A stretch of 64,000 bases of DNA, from contig JAVYIG010002102.1 in NCBI GenBank assembly GCA_035222895.1, forward strand, positions 62,001 through 126,000. The letters are read 5' to 3'. The stretch comes from Strongylocentrotus droebachiensis (lineage: Eukaryota > Echinodermata > Echinoidea > Camarodonta > Strongylocentrotidae). The notes under the pieces were generated by a model that was not told the origin of the DNA, ran no database searches, and saw only the letters and a program-made list of their open reading frames with translations. This document shows positions 45,005 to 57,935 of this stretch, piece after piece. Made by a program: the position numbers and the translations under genes. Each line of letters begins with the position of its first letter. Position 1 is the first letter of the stretch.

Positions 45005-45110
45005 AGTGAATGAGGGAACAACTTCTTGAGGGGAGTGTACCTGTAAGGGCATTCCAATACTGCCACGACACTTCCCCCTATACTCCTCTCGAGAGGTTGT
45101 TCCCTTGTTC
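45005..45110. repeat. Imperfect inverted repeat
   Basis: GAGGGAACAACTTCTTGAGGGG faces CCTCTCGAGAGGTTGTTCCC with about 50 bp between. Confidence 0.6.
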
Positions 45111-45454
45111 CAATACTTGCTTCACTTGAGAGTGATGACATACATCATATGTGAATGAGGCAATCGCCATTGTGAAGGGAGTGTACTTCCTCCTGGCCCA
45201 TACATGTACTCCTCCACCAATGCTTTACGTTTGGACCATCATTGATAAAAAAAAATAGTAATTATCTTAAATACTGTATATACTTTAGAGGTCAACAGAC
45301 TTTTCCTAAATATAAACGTTACGCTTATGTCAGACCAGTCAACACACGGTCCATGGTGTCATTGTCTTTTATTGGTCACTGCCACGGGCGGGGAGAGATA
45401 TCTTATCCACATTCTTAACATCCTGCATATCCTTCACCTCTAGAACACCATGTA

Positions 45455-45644
45455 CAGTGCACTCTCATTATAAAGAAGTCCTCGGGACCCATGAAATTTC
45501 TTTATAATCAAATTTCTTTATACATGTATCAGGGTTGCAAAAACAATAGAATACAAAGGGAATCCCACATATGGGACCAGAGATTTTACTTTTTTTATAA
45601 TGAAATTTTGTTATATCGGTGTTCTTTATAACGAGAGTGCACTG
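45455..45644. mobile_element. Mariner-type MITE, copy 2
   Basis: 190 bp flanked by TA dinucleotides. Ends CAGTGCACTCTCATTATAAAG and CTTTATAACGAGAGTGCACTG are inverted. TA target and CAGTGCAC ends fit the Tc1/mariner/pogo group. No transposase. Confidence 0.75.
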
Positions 45645-45646
45645 TA

Positions 45647-47010
45647 AACGTTTCTCCACCACATTATCGCACATCAAATAAGCACAATTCCAACACGTAA
45701 AAAAAAACCCGAAGCGCCCTACGAAGTTATTTAGAATTTTCATTATTGTTGGGATATCCATGCATAATAGGATTTGCACATGTCTATACCCATCATGCTT
45801 CCACCCCCCCCCCTCCCGGATGCACCACAACATGTATAAATCTACAGGTAGCCCCTTTCATCTGGCCAGACGCAACACATGGCATCTATCTCTAGTTCCG
45901 AAAAACTCTGGGTCAATCACTATGAATATGACTGACAAAGAAAGCGGACAAAATATACAGTTCCTCAGGGACAAAGGAAAATCCCTTCACTGCTATTGCG
46001 TTCAAATGTGTAGAACAGGTGTCACATGCATATTCACCTTTTATAAATATTGGTCGGTGCTGTGACACACCAGTGAATGGGGAATGTTAGCATTTGTCAC
46101 GTTCTAGATACGAGTTTTTTTTACATCATGACATCATTCCTTTTCCACAAATCATCTTGAGCAGGTAACTGGATATATTTCCCTTCTTTTCCTTTTGTTT
46201 TGTACGTGGTCAGCAAATGATTTAGTATCTTTCTTCTTTGCAATCGACAGTTGCCTCCACAGAGGCGAAAGTATGCCGTGTCCCGACTGTTGCCCCATAC
46301 AGTATATTTTGTGTAAGCCGTCTGCTTCGCTTGGCAATCGTTAAAAAAAGGTCGTGATTCTGACTTTAAAATTTAATAACCGGTGTTAAGACTAAATCAT
46401 ATGATGGCTCTTCCTTGCTAGTTCAGCCTGTATATCACTTAAAATAATTATGGCCTACATGATCTAAAATTACCTGCTTACGTATATTTTGTTTGTTATT
46501 TTGCCTGATTATGTTGATTGAACTGAAGTGAAGAGTGACTAAATTCAGACTAGATCTAGATCTCTAGTCGAAACAAAAGACACTGAGACCGATTTGAATT
46601 TAAAAAAATGTATACAAACCGTATAACAAGGACTAGACTTCTAGTTATGCCTATCCATGGACTAAAATAAGTAGTTTCACTTAAAATTCTTTCAATCAAT
46701 GACAATGAATGCTGCCACACTGCCAGCTGTAAATTCACCTTCACTGTCCTGCTTGCCCAGTGACATCATAAGCAGTGCTGATGTCCTCTTGGCAATGCCA
46801 ATGGCTGTTTATTCCATTACAGCTAGCATGTGTTATAGGGAACAAGACAGATTTATTTGGTAAATTTGTATGATCATTAAGATTTTAACCTTAATTAAGG
46901 CAATAATTTAATGTTATTCCTTTCTTGGGGGGGGGGGGGGATTGGGACTATCAGCTGTTATTTTTTTTTAACCCAAGAAAGAAGACATATTTTCCTGCCC
47001 AAATAGAAAC
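45647..47010. other. Intergenic; fragment of the 12.3-13.6 kb foldback family at 45950-46060
   Basis: 45950-46060 matches that family (AAAATATACAGTTCCTCAG, GTAGAACAGGTGTCACATGC). The rest shows no gene. Confidence 0.45.
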
Positions 47011-47018
47011 CATTATAA

Positions 47019-49108
47019 TTGTATAATGTGGCCAGTGGAATGTCACAAAAAGAAGAAAAAGCACAAACATCCATGCTCCTACATGTCATAGGGGAAGAAG
47101 CTCTTGAAATTTACAATACGTTCAAGTTTGAGGAAGATACCGGAGATGAGATGAAGTTAGAGAAAGTGCTAAAGAAATTTGAGAACTATTGCATGCCAAA
47201 ACGTAATGTAACATTTGAGAGACACAAATTTTTCACAAGGTCACAACACGAAAATGAAACAACAGATCAGTATGCAACTGAATTGCGCAATAGAGCTAAG
47301 TCTTGTGATTTTGGTGACTTAAAGGATAGCCTCATTCGTGATAGAATTATCTGTGGAATGAACTCCATGGTCAGGGAACGTCTATTGAGGCAAGATGATT
47401 TGACGCTAGATAAGACGTTACAGTTGTGTCGTTCTGCTGAAACTACTCGAGCTCAGGCAAAAGGGCAGAGTTCCACGGATGAAGTCTCGGTTGAGAAACA
47501 TTAGAGTCTCGTGATAAGTGGATGGTCAAGTTAGTTGTCAATAGTAGGCCGGTTAATTTCAAGTAAGATACTGGTGCTCAGACAAACCTTCTTCCAGAAT
47601 CAGTGTATCAGAGTTTGAATCCCGGGCCAAAGCTGCATCCAGCTAGAGTGAGATTGACAGGCTACAGTGTAGTAGTAATTCCAGTAAAGGGTCGTTGTTA
47701 TGTACAAGTGGAGTACAAAGGTTTAACTCGCAATATGGCTGTTCTAATAACTCCTGGTGATCGTCAACCATTGTTAGGCTTACAAGCATGTGAGGAATTG
47801 AAGCTAGTAAAGAGAGTCTTGAATGTCAAAACAGAATCAAAGAATGCAATAGTATATGACTATGAAGACGTGTTTGAAGGGTTAGGATGTGTTCCTGGAA
47901 AGCATCAAATCACGCTAAAAGAACATGCTTAACCTGTACAACATGCATGTCTAAAAATTCCATTTCCACTGCGAAATCGGCTTAAGGATGAGCTAGATAA
48001 AATGGAACGACTTAAAGTTATCACATCAGTGGATGAACCAAGTGATTGGGTGTCGTCGCTCGTGATGGTGATGAAGAAAAACAATCAGCTTCGAGTATGT
48101 CTCGATCCAAGAGATCTAAATAGGTCCATAAAAAGAGAGCACTTCCAGTTACCATCAAGAGATGAAATAACAGCACAGTTTGCAGGAGCTAAGTACTTCA
48201 GCAAATTAGATGCGTCATCAGGTTTCTGGCAGATAGAGCTAGATGAGGAAAGCTCAAGGCTATGTACTTTAATAACGCCATTTGGGAGATACAGATTTCT
48301 CAGGTTACCATTTGGGGTCTGCAGTGCTCCAGAAGTGTTCCACAAGATTGTGCATAATTTGTTCGCACACATACCTGGTGTCAACACAATGATATATGAC
48401 ATAGTAGTATGGGGGTCAACCCAACAGGATGATGACACCAGACTGAAACAGGTCCTTGACATAGCTCAGAAAGCAAATCTGAAACTCAAAAGAGACAAAT
48501 GTGAGTTCAATGTGAGCCAAAGGACATTCATTGGCGATGTGATCAGTGAACAAGGTGTTCAACCAGATCCAAAGAAGGTTGCAGCCATATTGAACCTGGA
48601 AAGACCACAGAACAAGCAAGATGTTCACAGGTTCTTAGGTATGATTAACTACCAAGGAAAGTCCATACCGAATCTATCGACAAAGTCAGCCCCACTGCGA
48701 AGTCTTCTTGAGAAAAGAAATGAGTGGATGTGGCAAGATGCACAAGAAAAAGCTTGGTGTCAACTCAAGAAAGCTCTGACACAAGAACCAGTGCTTCATT
48801 TCTATGACAGCACAAAGCCGACGAAGATATCAGCTTATGCATCCAATTATGGACTAGGTGCAGTGCTACTGCAACAACATGACCAGAATTGGTTCCCTAT
48901 TGCTTATGCATCGAGAGCAATGACTGTTGCAGAAACTCGCTACGCGCAGATAGAAAAAGATCTGCTAGTGATGACGTCTGCATGTAAAAGATTTCACCAA
49001 TACATACATGGGCGACAGGTAGAAGTCGAAACAGATCATAAACCTCTTGTACCGTTGTTAAAAAAAGCACTCTGTGATTGTCCTCTTCGCTATTCAAACT
49101 GTAACTGA
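47019..49108 (+). pseudogene. Gypsy-like LTR retrotransposon remnant: Gag, protease, RT, RNase H
   Basis: Plus strand, in pieces. A Gag-like capsid region is at 47019-47501 (LEKVLKKFENYCMPKRN and FFTRSQHENETTDQYATEL are typical of Gypsy capsids). A protease block with DTGAQTNLLP lies near 47568 and runs to about 47930. RT runs 48002-48640 with DPRDLNRSIK, FSKLDASSGFWQIELD and LPFGVCSAPEVF. The RNase H start is at 48780-49100 (SAYASNYGLGAVLLQ, YAQIEKDLLVM, ETDHKPL). Stops interrupt it near 47562 and 47929 and the frame closes at 49106. The RT catalytic region reads YDIVVWG with one of the paired Asp residues lacking. No integrase and no LTR pair were found, so it is an old truncated copy. Confidence 0.75.
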
Positions 49109-49109
49109 C

Positions 49110-52100
49110 TGAAACTGGAATATGTAACAATGTGTTTTGGCATTATACATTGTTAATGACACATGTCCTTGGTTAAGAATATATACATGTATCCATAATA
49201 GACTGTGGGGCAAGGGCCAGTTAACCATCTAAAAACAAAGTTTCGTAGTCCCATCTTTGGCAGAGAAAACTAACTATACCAAATTATTGTGATGAAGTTG
49301 CTGATGAGAAAACACCTTTGTTCTCCAAATTTCGTACACCCGTTGATGAGATAATCCGCTAATTAGTTTTATTAGATTTTAACAAGATTTCCTTAGAAAA
49401 GACTAGCGCCAACTATGGTAAATAAGCCATTTTGCTGATTCAAAGTTGCTAATTCTTGATTATTTTTTGCAAAATGTTTATTTCAGACCTCTATGAGACT
49501 GTTCATGTGTTCTTTTTATGCGCAATTAATTTATATTTATGCTGTTGGTGAACGTGAAAACACTAATTGCAATTTTCCATGTTTTTTTATTTTATTTCAG
49601 CACGTCATCAAGACGAGTTTTGTTAAGCCCAAGTTATGTAATTTCTTGCATCTTGTTTAAGTTACCATCTGTTTGTATATTCATGTCACTCATTTAACTC
49701 TTCCTTTTTTCTCTATTTCTCTCTCTCTTATCTGTCTGTCTATCTCTGTCTCTCTCTCATCACACACGTTTTTTCTTCTCTTCATGTCTCCTCTTAAAAA
49801 TCTCTTTTTCTTCCCCTGTTGTTTTCTCCTTACTCTTCCTCTCTCCTTCATAATATTTTACCTTATTTAATTCAACAAGTCTTATTGAGTTTCATCAACT
49901 GTGCAAACTCCTTCCAATCAAATCATCAAGACTGTTGCTTTTAGTTTATTTTCCACTTCCCCGAAAATATATAGCTGTTCAAAACTTTGTTAATACTAGG
50001 TATTACTAGACAGCAACACTGCTCATAGTATACATAGCATCAGTTTAGAACAATACAAATTTCAAAGAGAAACCTAACAACAAATTCATACCAAAACTGC
50101 CAAATAAATTATATTCTTCTCTCTTTAATTTGATTTCATTCATTATGTAAAATGTATTACCGTACTACCATTTTGTCAATGACATGTATCTACAAGTAGC
50201 TTATTACCGGGTACTTTTTCTAATACAGGTACTTGTCACTGCCAGTGAAATCAGAACTATGGAACATGTATGTTGTAATTTACAAATGCAATTTAACTTG
50301 AACTGTAAAGATTGTTAACAGTTTTTACATAAATATTGATGGAATTGAAATAAATTATGAAACATTAATAAGATGTGTCTAGTCATTTGTTGTCTTTTTT
50401 TTTTTGGTTCAAAGAAAATGTCCTAAAATATGTTGATAGAAAAAAGGCCAAAAAGCTGTTACTGTTGAGGAATTCATAAATTTTAAATATTTCGATTAGA
50501 ACAAGTGTCCAAAGAGTGTGATGGAAAGTTTGAAACGACCCATACATTTGAACGTAATAAAGTTTTATATTTGACTATAAATCTTGGCAATGCTTCAACA
50601 TGGCAAAATACATGTATGCATAATAAATAATAAATATCCATATTATTATTATTATTATTATGAAACAAATGAGCATTCAATGCAAGTACAATAGTACATT
50701 ACTGTAAGTGATTACTGGTAATATTATTGTTAGCGAAATAATTAATTTTGCTTTCCTTGATACAATTCTTATCAATTAATCAATATAATTATCAGGTCTG
50801 GAATAAATAGGGAACTGTAGGACATTGTTTCCTTAACATTTGAAGGGAAATGTTTGCCTCTTGATGAAATAAAAATTGGAACAGTTTGTAACAATCAAAC
50901 CCTGGGAGATTAATTTTGGCATCTAAAAAAAACATTTTTCCAGCTCTGAAATTATATCTTTACATATATTTAGTATATTCTTGTATTACAGGTGCACATA
51001 GTGTATATGTAAAACACCCCAGTCGACCTATACATTTGTATATGTCTATTCATGAAAGGTTGGTTATTTTGTACATATTTACAAAGGAACCATAGGGATA
51101 TAAAAATCATGCTCAATTTTTTTTTAATCTTCAAATTTAATAAGAAATATCAGAGAAAAAGTTTCACAATGATCTCGCCTTTGTTCATTTTAATTTTGTC
51201 ATATATATTTGTTGTTATCAATAGAACCAGTTAATGTTGAAAAATCTGCTGATAAACAGCAACAAATATTGCATACATTTAGTGCTCAGTATGAACGGCG
51301 TAAATTTTATACTGATGGTCTCAAATAGGTCCAACAAATCAAAGCTGGCAGATGAGCGCCGAGATTGTAGACTCCTACACAGCTTCTTAGGTTGTGAAGG
51401 GATATCAGATGGGTCTGGGGAAAAATATAAAACACTAGGTCAAAAGTTCATATCAAAAATTGGCGATAGCTTTGCTGTTATTTCAAAAATTTCAGATAGC
51501 TTTGGCGTCTTTTGAAAATTATTTAAATGTTTCAAAAACAAAAATTATATTAGAAAATTGGCAAAAGCTTCGCCGTCTTTTCTATTTAAAAAAGTCAAAA
51601 ATTAAAATTGGTGATACTGATAGCTAAACAGCCGCCATGTCTATCTTCATGTTAGAAAAAGTGCCCCTTGTCTAAATAGGCTTTGTATTTTGACCCCTAG
51701 TGTGCAACTACATGTATAATGGCTTAATGCACTGATTAAAAAAAATGTAAACAACACATCACATCCCAGCAGAAAATATAAACCAGTTTAAAATAATGCT
51801 GTTTTGACCAGGCCAATAAGTTAAACTAACTAGGTCTAGAAAGGCATGTCTAAAGTTAAGTAAAGCCTGGCTCAATGCGTCCAACTTGTCCGACATTTTT
51901 TTTGTTTTCCATTATTATAATTTACAGCTAGGGAGGGTCTACATGTACGTACATGATTACATCAATGACATGACAAACAAAATTGATGTCAACTCACAGA
52001 GGCATATGTCTAGTGAACGATTCAAACAACTGACAAACTTCATCATTCAAGCTCCATCATGCATGAATGAAGGGCCTAAATCTAGGCCTAGCCCATAGGC

Positions 52101-52280
52101 CTAGAGCCTAGAGCCTAGAGGGTCTAGACTCTATTCTCTAATTAGGCCTAGATCTAGGTCCTTAAGTTTTTTTTTAATGAGGCTAGATCAAAGTCGAAGC
52201 TAGGCAGGGCCTTAATTTTTTGCTGGGTTATCATGGTTATTGCAAACAAAGAGATTGAAACTCACCTTCAAATTCAGTCT
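49110..52280. other. Intergenic, no gene recognised
   Basis: AT-rich, few repeats. Short features only: TCTCTC tract (49715-49760), ATT run (50640-50662), TAGGCCTAG/CTAGAGCCTAGAG words (52080-52160). An AATAAA at 50350 lies in 3'-UTR-like sequence without an attached exon that I can recognise. Confidence 0.4.
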
Positions 52281-52282
52281 TG

Positions 52283-52512
52283 TCAGAATCTCGAGGTATT
52301 TTACGGAGAAAAGTGCAAAAATGCGACGGATTTCCTTGCTAATGTCGCCCTATTGAACCGTATACAGCGATAGTACCAGTGTAGCGCAAATTACAACATT
52401 GTCATTTGCACTGCACCACTGGTACTGTCGCTTTACACGGTTCAATACGGGCGACATTGCATGGCAAGGAAATCCGTCGCAATTTTGCTCTTTTCTCCGT
52501 CCGTATTTTTCA
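52283..52512. repeat. Foldback with arms of about 105 bp
   Basis: Left arm 52283-52388 and right arm 52405-52512 are imperfect complements (GCGACGGATTTCCTTGC with its complement near 52468; TTGAACCGTATACAGCGATA with near-complement at 52430). Loop about 15 bp. Probably a small MITE. Confidence 0.7.
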
Positions 52513-53995
52513 AAATCTCAGCAGAAGCAAAAGCTTTGGACCATTTTGTGTCTGTAAATTCTTTCAAAACGACATCATTCACAGTCGGGAAGTGAATAAA
52601 ACACCTCTTTATCTCTGTATCGGTGACGAAACCTCATCGGCGTCATCCCCCATTATGGTTGTTAGATGTTTCTATGTAGCGAACGAGGACAATGACGTAG
52701 GGAAAATCCCGCCTCGTGATTGGTTGAATTGGACACACCTCCGATTTCCCGGCACATTACCCACGAATATTAGGAGGCAACATAATTATTATCTTTAATT
52801 AGTTTTCACGAGAACCCGTAAATAAAATGAGGAGAACAAACGGTAAATATGTTTGTAATAATTGTCTTTATATTTTCATACTGGTTTGGTCGACTGCCAC
52901 TGATGGGACTACGAAACAACACAATACAGTGACTTGCCCTGCAGTCTATAACGGAAGTATAAGACAAACTAAATGGGAGATAGCACATACAAGTAGAAAC
53001 CATAGTAGCAAATTTTGCAATCTTCACCTTAAATCGAAATTTTCACATTTGTATTAATTTTCACATTTTGTTTCGTAATTGTTGTTATGGTTTGTTCTGT
53101 TTTCGGACGTCAGTTGTTATCCTCAGGTCACTACCTTAAACGCTCAGCTCCCCTAGTGACCGATACAATATCAATCCCACAGGGCCCTGTCCTTCCCCTC
53201 TTCCTGTCGTCACTGGTAAGATAATATTCAATAGGGAATATGAACAATGTACACCCTTTCTAATTCACGTGAGAATGTACGTACTTGTTCCGCCCGTGAA
53301 ACAATTCGTTTTTAGTAATTCCTTGTTATAGAAGAAAATAATCGGGAGGTTTGTGGAACCAGGATATCACTTGTTTTCCTGTTATCTTATCAACTAAGAG
53401 GGCTTAATCTGTTCTGTGCCGGTGCTGAGTTCATTTTTTGTTTAAGTCATGAGATTCCGGTTTTGGGGATTAATAACAAACACTACGATATTTCAAAAGA
53501 AAAGTTTGGGTGCGAAATAAGTTGAACCCATTTTGCCAAATAAGTTTATACTGGTCGTTTCAATTAATTAAAAATGAACAAAATATTAAAGAAAAGAAAG
53601 GAAAACAATTAAAAATGACGATATTCGTCATTGCAACAATTAAAGTTAGCTAGCAAGGTAAAAGGAAAGACAGAAAGAAAATTAAAGTAAGTTTGAAAAA
53701 AGAAAGAAAGAAAGAAGCAGAGAAGGGAAGAATTGTAATTAAAAAAGAAAGAGAGAAATTAAAGTAATTTTGTTTTTAAGAGAAATAAAAACTAGAGCTT
53801 CGCTTTTTTCAAGTCCTCCAAGTGCCCACTTTACGAAGGAAAATGCTCCATTTTCTTCCTAATAAGCGCCTCTTCCCCTTTGTCATAAGTATTCTTTTTC
53901 ACCTCAGATAGGTGTTCCTATCAAAATCATATAGTCGCCCATTGTACTATGGCAAGTGTCCCTTTTCCTTTGTAGTAGGTGTATTTTCCCCTTTT
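52513..53995. other. Intergenic, no gene recognised
   Basis: Purine-rich AAAGAAAGAAAG tract at 53690-53780. 53810-53995 resembles the GGGGCACTTAT array on the minus strand (AAGTGCCC, AAGTGTCCCTTTTCC). Confidence 0.4.
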
Positions 53996-53999
53996 AAAT

Positions 54000-54790
54000 G
54001 TCGTTCTGACTTTCGATCGCACACGGATCCACTTTTTTACACACATAGTATTCTAAAGATAACAGATTTATACAGTTATAATCTGGGAATATTTATGTAT
54101 AATTTGAATAAAAATGAACTGCCAAATATTTTTTATTCAATGTTTACAAAGAATGTCAATATTCAACATTATCTTATTCGGTCTGCCGGGCTTTTTCATC
54201 TACCAAAGACAAGAACTTTGCTCTCAAATAAATAATTTGTATTTTCAGGCTCAAAACTTTGGAAAAAAATTTTAGTAGATGGTTCAAAAAGAATTGAATA
54301 CAAAAATACATGTCTCCTACTTTTTACATCTCCCCTGTTTTACACACACTCTCTCTTTCTTTCTCTCTTCTTCTTCTTCTAATTTATGTAGTGTGCAGTT
54401 TTGTTTTTGTCTTGTGTTGTCCTGTCATGTCTTGTTTGGTCTTGTCCTGTCATTTCTTGTTTATCTTGTCCTGTTATTATTGGTTTTTGTCATGTCATGT
54501 CTTATCTTTGTAGTGACCAAATGTCACGATTTTAACTTTAATACGTATTATAACGTTTTATGCATTGATTTGTACATGATTCTATACGTATTGCTTTACT
54601 ATTTCCAAGATTGCAGCTAGGGATAGTTAATTTCCCTTGCGTGGTCCGACGTCTGGCTTTTCAGACATGTCCCAACCGGTTCTGTCTGGTTTGTTTATAT
54701 TTTCTATTGTTATGTAGATTTGTTATTGTAACGTACAGCGGGTATATACGTGCATATTAATTTTGAGCGCTTGTTTTACTTTTAACCAAT
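54000..54790 (+). pseudogene. CR1/L2-like LINE 3' fragment (end of ORF2 plus 3' UTR)
   Basis: Encodes the extreme C terminus of a LINE ORF2: RSHTDPLFYTHSILKITDLY, IFMYNLNKNELPNIFYSMF, then after a stop a SKLWKK motif near 54252. It matches in style the tail of the LINE at 59386-59123 (LFHQCKSLKINDLYSYNIG, YQLEINELPK). The 3' UTR has TTGTCCTGTCATG repeats. 5'-truncated, as is common for LINE copies. Confidence 0.65.
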
Positions 54791-54841
54791 CACGCTAGAC
54801 CAGTGATTGAGGCTTCGACCCCCCCCCCCCTCTCTGTCTCT

Positions 54842-56433
54842 TAGGCGCGGATCCAAGGGGGGAGGGGGTCGATAAGGCCTTGTCCCCCCAACCCCCCCCC
54901 CGCAAAAAAAGAAAAAGAGAAGGAAAGGGAAAGAAAAAAGGAAAAGAGCAGATAAAGCGAAAGAAAATAGAGGAAGAAGAAAAGAAGGGGGATATCAGTT
55001 GCAATTTTCCCGCCAACAAGTTGTGGGTCGGGGGGGGGGAAATGGCCCTTGCCTCACCCCCCCCCCCCCCGCCGCCCCCGCTAAAAAAAGAGAGAATGAA
55101 GGAAAAAGGAAAGAGGAGAGCGAAAAGGGAACAAAAGGGGAGATCAGTATCGGTTAATCCCGCAAACAACGTGTGGATCGGGGTGAGGGCCGAAAGGCCC
55201 TTGCCTCCCCTACCCCAAGCAAACCTAAAAGAGAGAAGGAAGGGAAGGGAAAGAGGAGACAAAGGGAAAGAAAAAAAAAGAGAAAGAAGAAAGGTAGAGG
55301 TGATCAGTTGCGTTTTTTCCCGCAAACAAAGTGTAGATCGGGGCCGGGGGGGGGGGGGGGGGGGTATGGCACTAGCGTACTGATAGGGGAAGGGAGGGGG
55401 GACATGGTATAAATAACATTCAAACGTTGTTCTCTTTATTTCCATAACGGTGATTTACAAATAATGCTGAATTTACATAATTTCTGAGATTTTTCCTTTT
55501 TAGTAAATTATACTTTGACGTTTCATAGAATTTTTAGAGAAAGAAGATAATTCGAGGTACCGTTCTAGGCTCTTAATCCTAGTCTGAATTCAGGTTCCCC
55601 CCCCCCCTCCCTCCCTCCCGCGGGAAGTGTGGAAGCTTTGAGGTTTCATTAAATTATTATAGAGAAAGAAGACGATTCGTAACGCTTGTCTGAGTTTCAA
55701 AAATGTTCTTTATCTGCTCCTTTTTTTCCCCACGTCCTCTTCCTTTTTTCTCCTTTCTTTTTTGTGTTTTGGCCGGCGTTCTGGGGGAAACGCCCCCACC
55801 GAGGGGTTTTAGGCATTTGATTACGGTCAGATGAACATACTTTTACACTTTATTTATTTTGTGACAATGGCAGGACAGTAATTGGCGTGAGGTCCAGTGG
55901 GCGGAGCCCCCAGAAGCTTAGGGGTTTTAGGCATTAAATTACCATCAGATTAGCATCCAGGGGTCCGCCTTAGTGCCCTAAGCGGAGTCCAGGGGGTAGA
56001 GCCCCGGAAGCTGAGGGGTTTTAGGCATTTAATCACGGTCAGATGAGCATATTTTGATACCTCATTATTTTGTGACACTGGCAGTTAACTATTCTTACTT
56101 ACTTGCTCTCTTTCTTCCTATTTCTCTTTAATATACCTTTTCAAACTAAGTTGGGGGGGGGGGGGCTCGAGGCTTCCGATCCCCGCCGTTTTGCGAGCCC
56201 TGACATGTAGTCAACTCAAAAAAGCATATTTCTTGCCTGACTGCAAATTTTCCAAAAAACGCAACAGCATTCGACGCAAGGCCCTTTCGCCCCCTGTCTC
56301 CTCCTTCCCCTTTTCTTTTCTTCTTTCTTTTCCTTTCTCTCCTTTTCCCTTTTCCCTTCTTTTCCTTCTCTCTTTTTTGCGGGTGGGGGGGGGGGGGGGG
56401 CAAGGCCCGCTCGACCCCCTGGATCCGCGCCTG
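54842..56433. mobile_element. CAGGCGCGGATCC-ended element with long inverted ends
   Basis: Left end TAGGCGCGGATCC then a G run, CCTTG-CCCCC, GCAAAAAAAG and a purine tract; the right end is the inverse (CTCTTTTTTGCGGG, GGCAAGGCCCGCTCGACC, CTGGATCCGCGCCTG). The inversion continues outside (TCTCTGTCTCT / AGAGACAGAGA), so the true ends may be 20-30 bp further out, and no direct target duplication was found. Three further blocks of GA-rich tract plus G/C run lie within 54900-55380. 55480-56220 is the inverse of 60370-61020. All frames here are low complexity. Confidence 0.6.
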
Positions 56434-57345
56434 AGAGACAGAGAGGGGGTGGAGCTTTTATAGGATCAGCACACTGAGTGTCACAGACCCATGCAAGGAA
56501 CCATCTCTGTTGAATTCACCATAATACCTTCATTGTTACTACTATTATTGTTTGCTCGTGTAATGTTTATTGAAAAGTAATAAATGTGTTGACTTTTATA
56601 TATCAAACTTGTTTAATTATGTTTTGTCTTTTTAATTAGCATCAATAACGAAGTTTTAGAAAAGTTGAACCGGGTGAAAGTTGTGTGAGTGAATGTTGAT
56701 TGGGTATATGTCTTGTTGCTGTCTTAATTGGATAATAACTGATTATGAAGGTGACACATTAATTTGAACTAAAGAAGGGCATATTATGTGAAAGAATGTG
56801 ACTTTCCTTAAATTTAAATTTGTGTGGATGTGATAACAACCATTATAGATGGCATATATGCCGGTGAATATATTTTTCAGATGGTATAGACAATTAAAGA
56901 TAATTTCAATTTTTGTTGGCAAAATGTTTAAAAAAAAACATTAAAAAGCATGTGCACCCCTACATTTTTTCAGCAAGACTTAACGAATACATAAACTTGT
57001 GTCTGATTAAGTAAAATGGCAATTAATTTTTATTTGTAATTTAACGACAGTTATGCAAGACTAGTTAACATTTAAAAACTGAATTCCATACAAAAAAAGA
57101 AATGGATATTGCTTTTTATTTCAATAAATAAATGACCGATATGCAAGACTAACAAAACACCTATATTTGACAGTTTTTAAATATCTAAGTTAATTATTTC
57201 ATTGTGTTTCTTTTTATTTACTGATTTAATTCTTATATATGCCTGATCTGCAAGACTACGCACAAAGTAGTTTCAATTTTGATTATTTTAATTTATAAAA
57301 CCACATTTCTATTCCTTAAACATTTTAAACGACTGATGTGAAAGA
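56434..57345. other. Intergenic, weak tandem similarity
   Basis: Four loosely similar stretches ending in ATGCAAGACTA / CTGCAAGACTA / GTGAAAGACTG (57050, 57140, 57255, 57330). No gene seen. Confidence 0.4.
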
Positions 57346-57351
57346 CTGGTC

Positions 57352-57458
57352 GACGCACCCTTTCGAGAAAAGACCCCCCCCCCCCTCTTTTCTCGAAAGG
57401 GTGTGCTAAGACGGTCCTCCGTTCTCAACGCACCCTTTTATCGAATGGGTGCGTTGAA
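57352..57458. repeat. Two adjacent hairpins with CGCACCCTTT arms
   Basis: 57352-57402: GCACCCTTTCGAGAAAAGA, C run, TCTTTTCTCGAAAGGGTGTGC. 57424-57457: TCAACGCACCCTTTTATCGA facing TGGGTGCGTTGA. Confidence 0.75.
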
Positions 57459-57819
57459 CTCACCACACCGCGCCGCACCACACCGCACCCTTTTGATGAA
57501 AGCCTTAAAATGGAGGGGGCACCAACATAAAGGACACTCTCAAACACTGACATAGGAAAAACCCACAAAGTGTGGACACAAAGCAGGAAAAACCAATTTT
57601 TTAGACATTGAAAACCCCACATTCTAGTTATCAAGGATCATCGTCGTCATCGTTTCTATATTCACATAAATATGGATGTAGGTACAGTGCTTCCACGTCA
57701 TACTTTGTCGCTGTGAGTAATGCTCTTACGATTCAGTATGTAGCAACGCGACGGAAGGCAAAGAGGACGGGAGAATTCGCTCAACCGCGACAAATAATGT
57801 ATGCAGTTCGGATTATGTC

Positions 57820-57935
57820 TATTGAAATACTTTTATTCTTATCCAGTGAATGAAATAATTTGTATTGAGGCACTTCACAAAGACTTATGCATTTAATTGG
57901 GTTACTTTACGAAAATGGTATATTGTACGGCGATA
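57820..57935. mobile_element. Fragment of the 12.3-13.6 kb foldback family
   Basis: TATTGAAATACTTTTATTC, GTGAATGAAATAATTTGTAT, GAGGCACTTCACAAAGAC and GCATTTAATTGGGTTAC match the arms of the 680-bp unit. Confidence 0.65.

Noticed and set aside
47000-50400. LTR pair and integrase for the Gypsy-like remnant
   Set aside because: No direct repeat pair with TG...CA ends and no integrase motifs were seen.
52406-52798. 130-residue open frame
   Set aside because: Its first third is the right arm of a foldback and the rest has no recognisable domain.
54795-55445. 216-residue minus-strand protein
   Set aside because: Built from pyrimidine tracts and G runs; no domain pattern, and the region is a repeat element.
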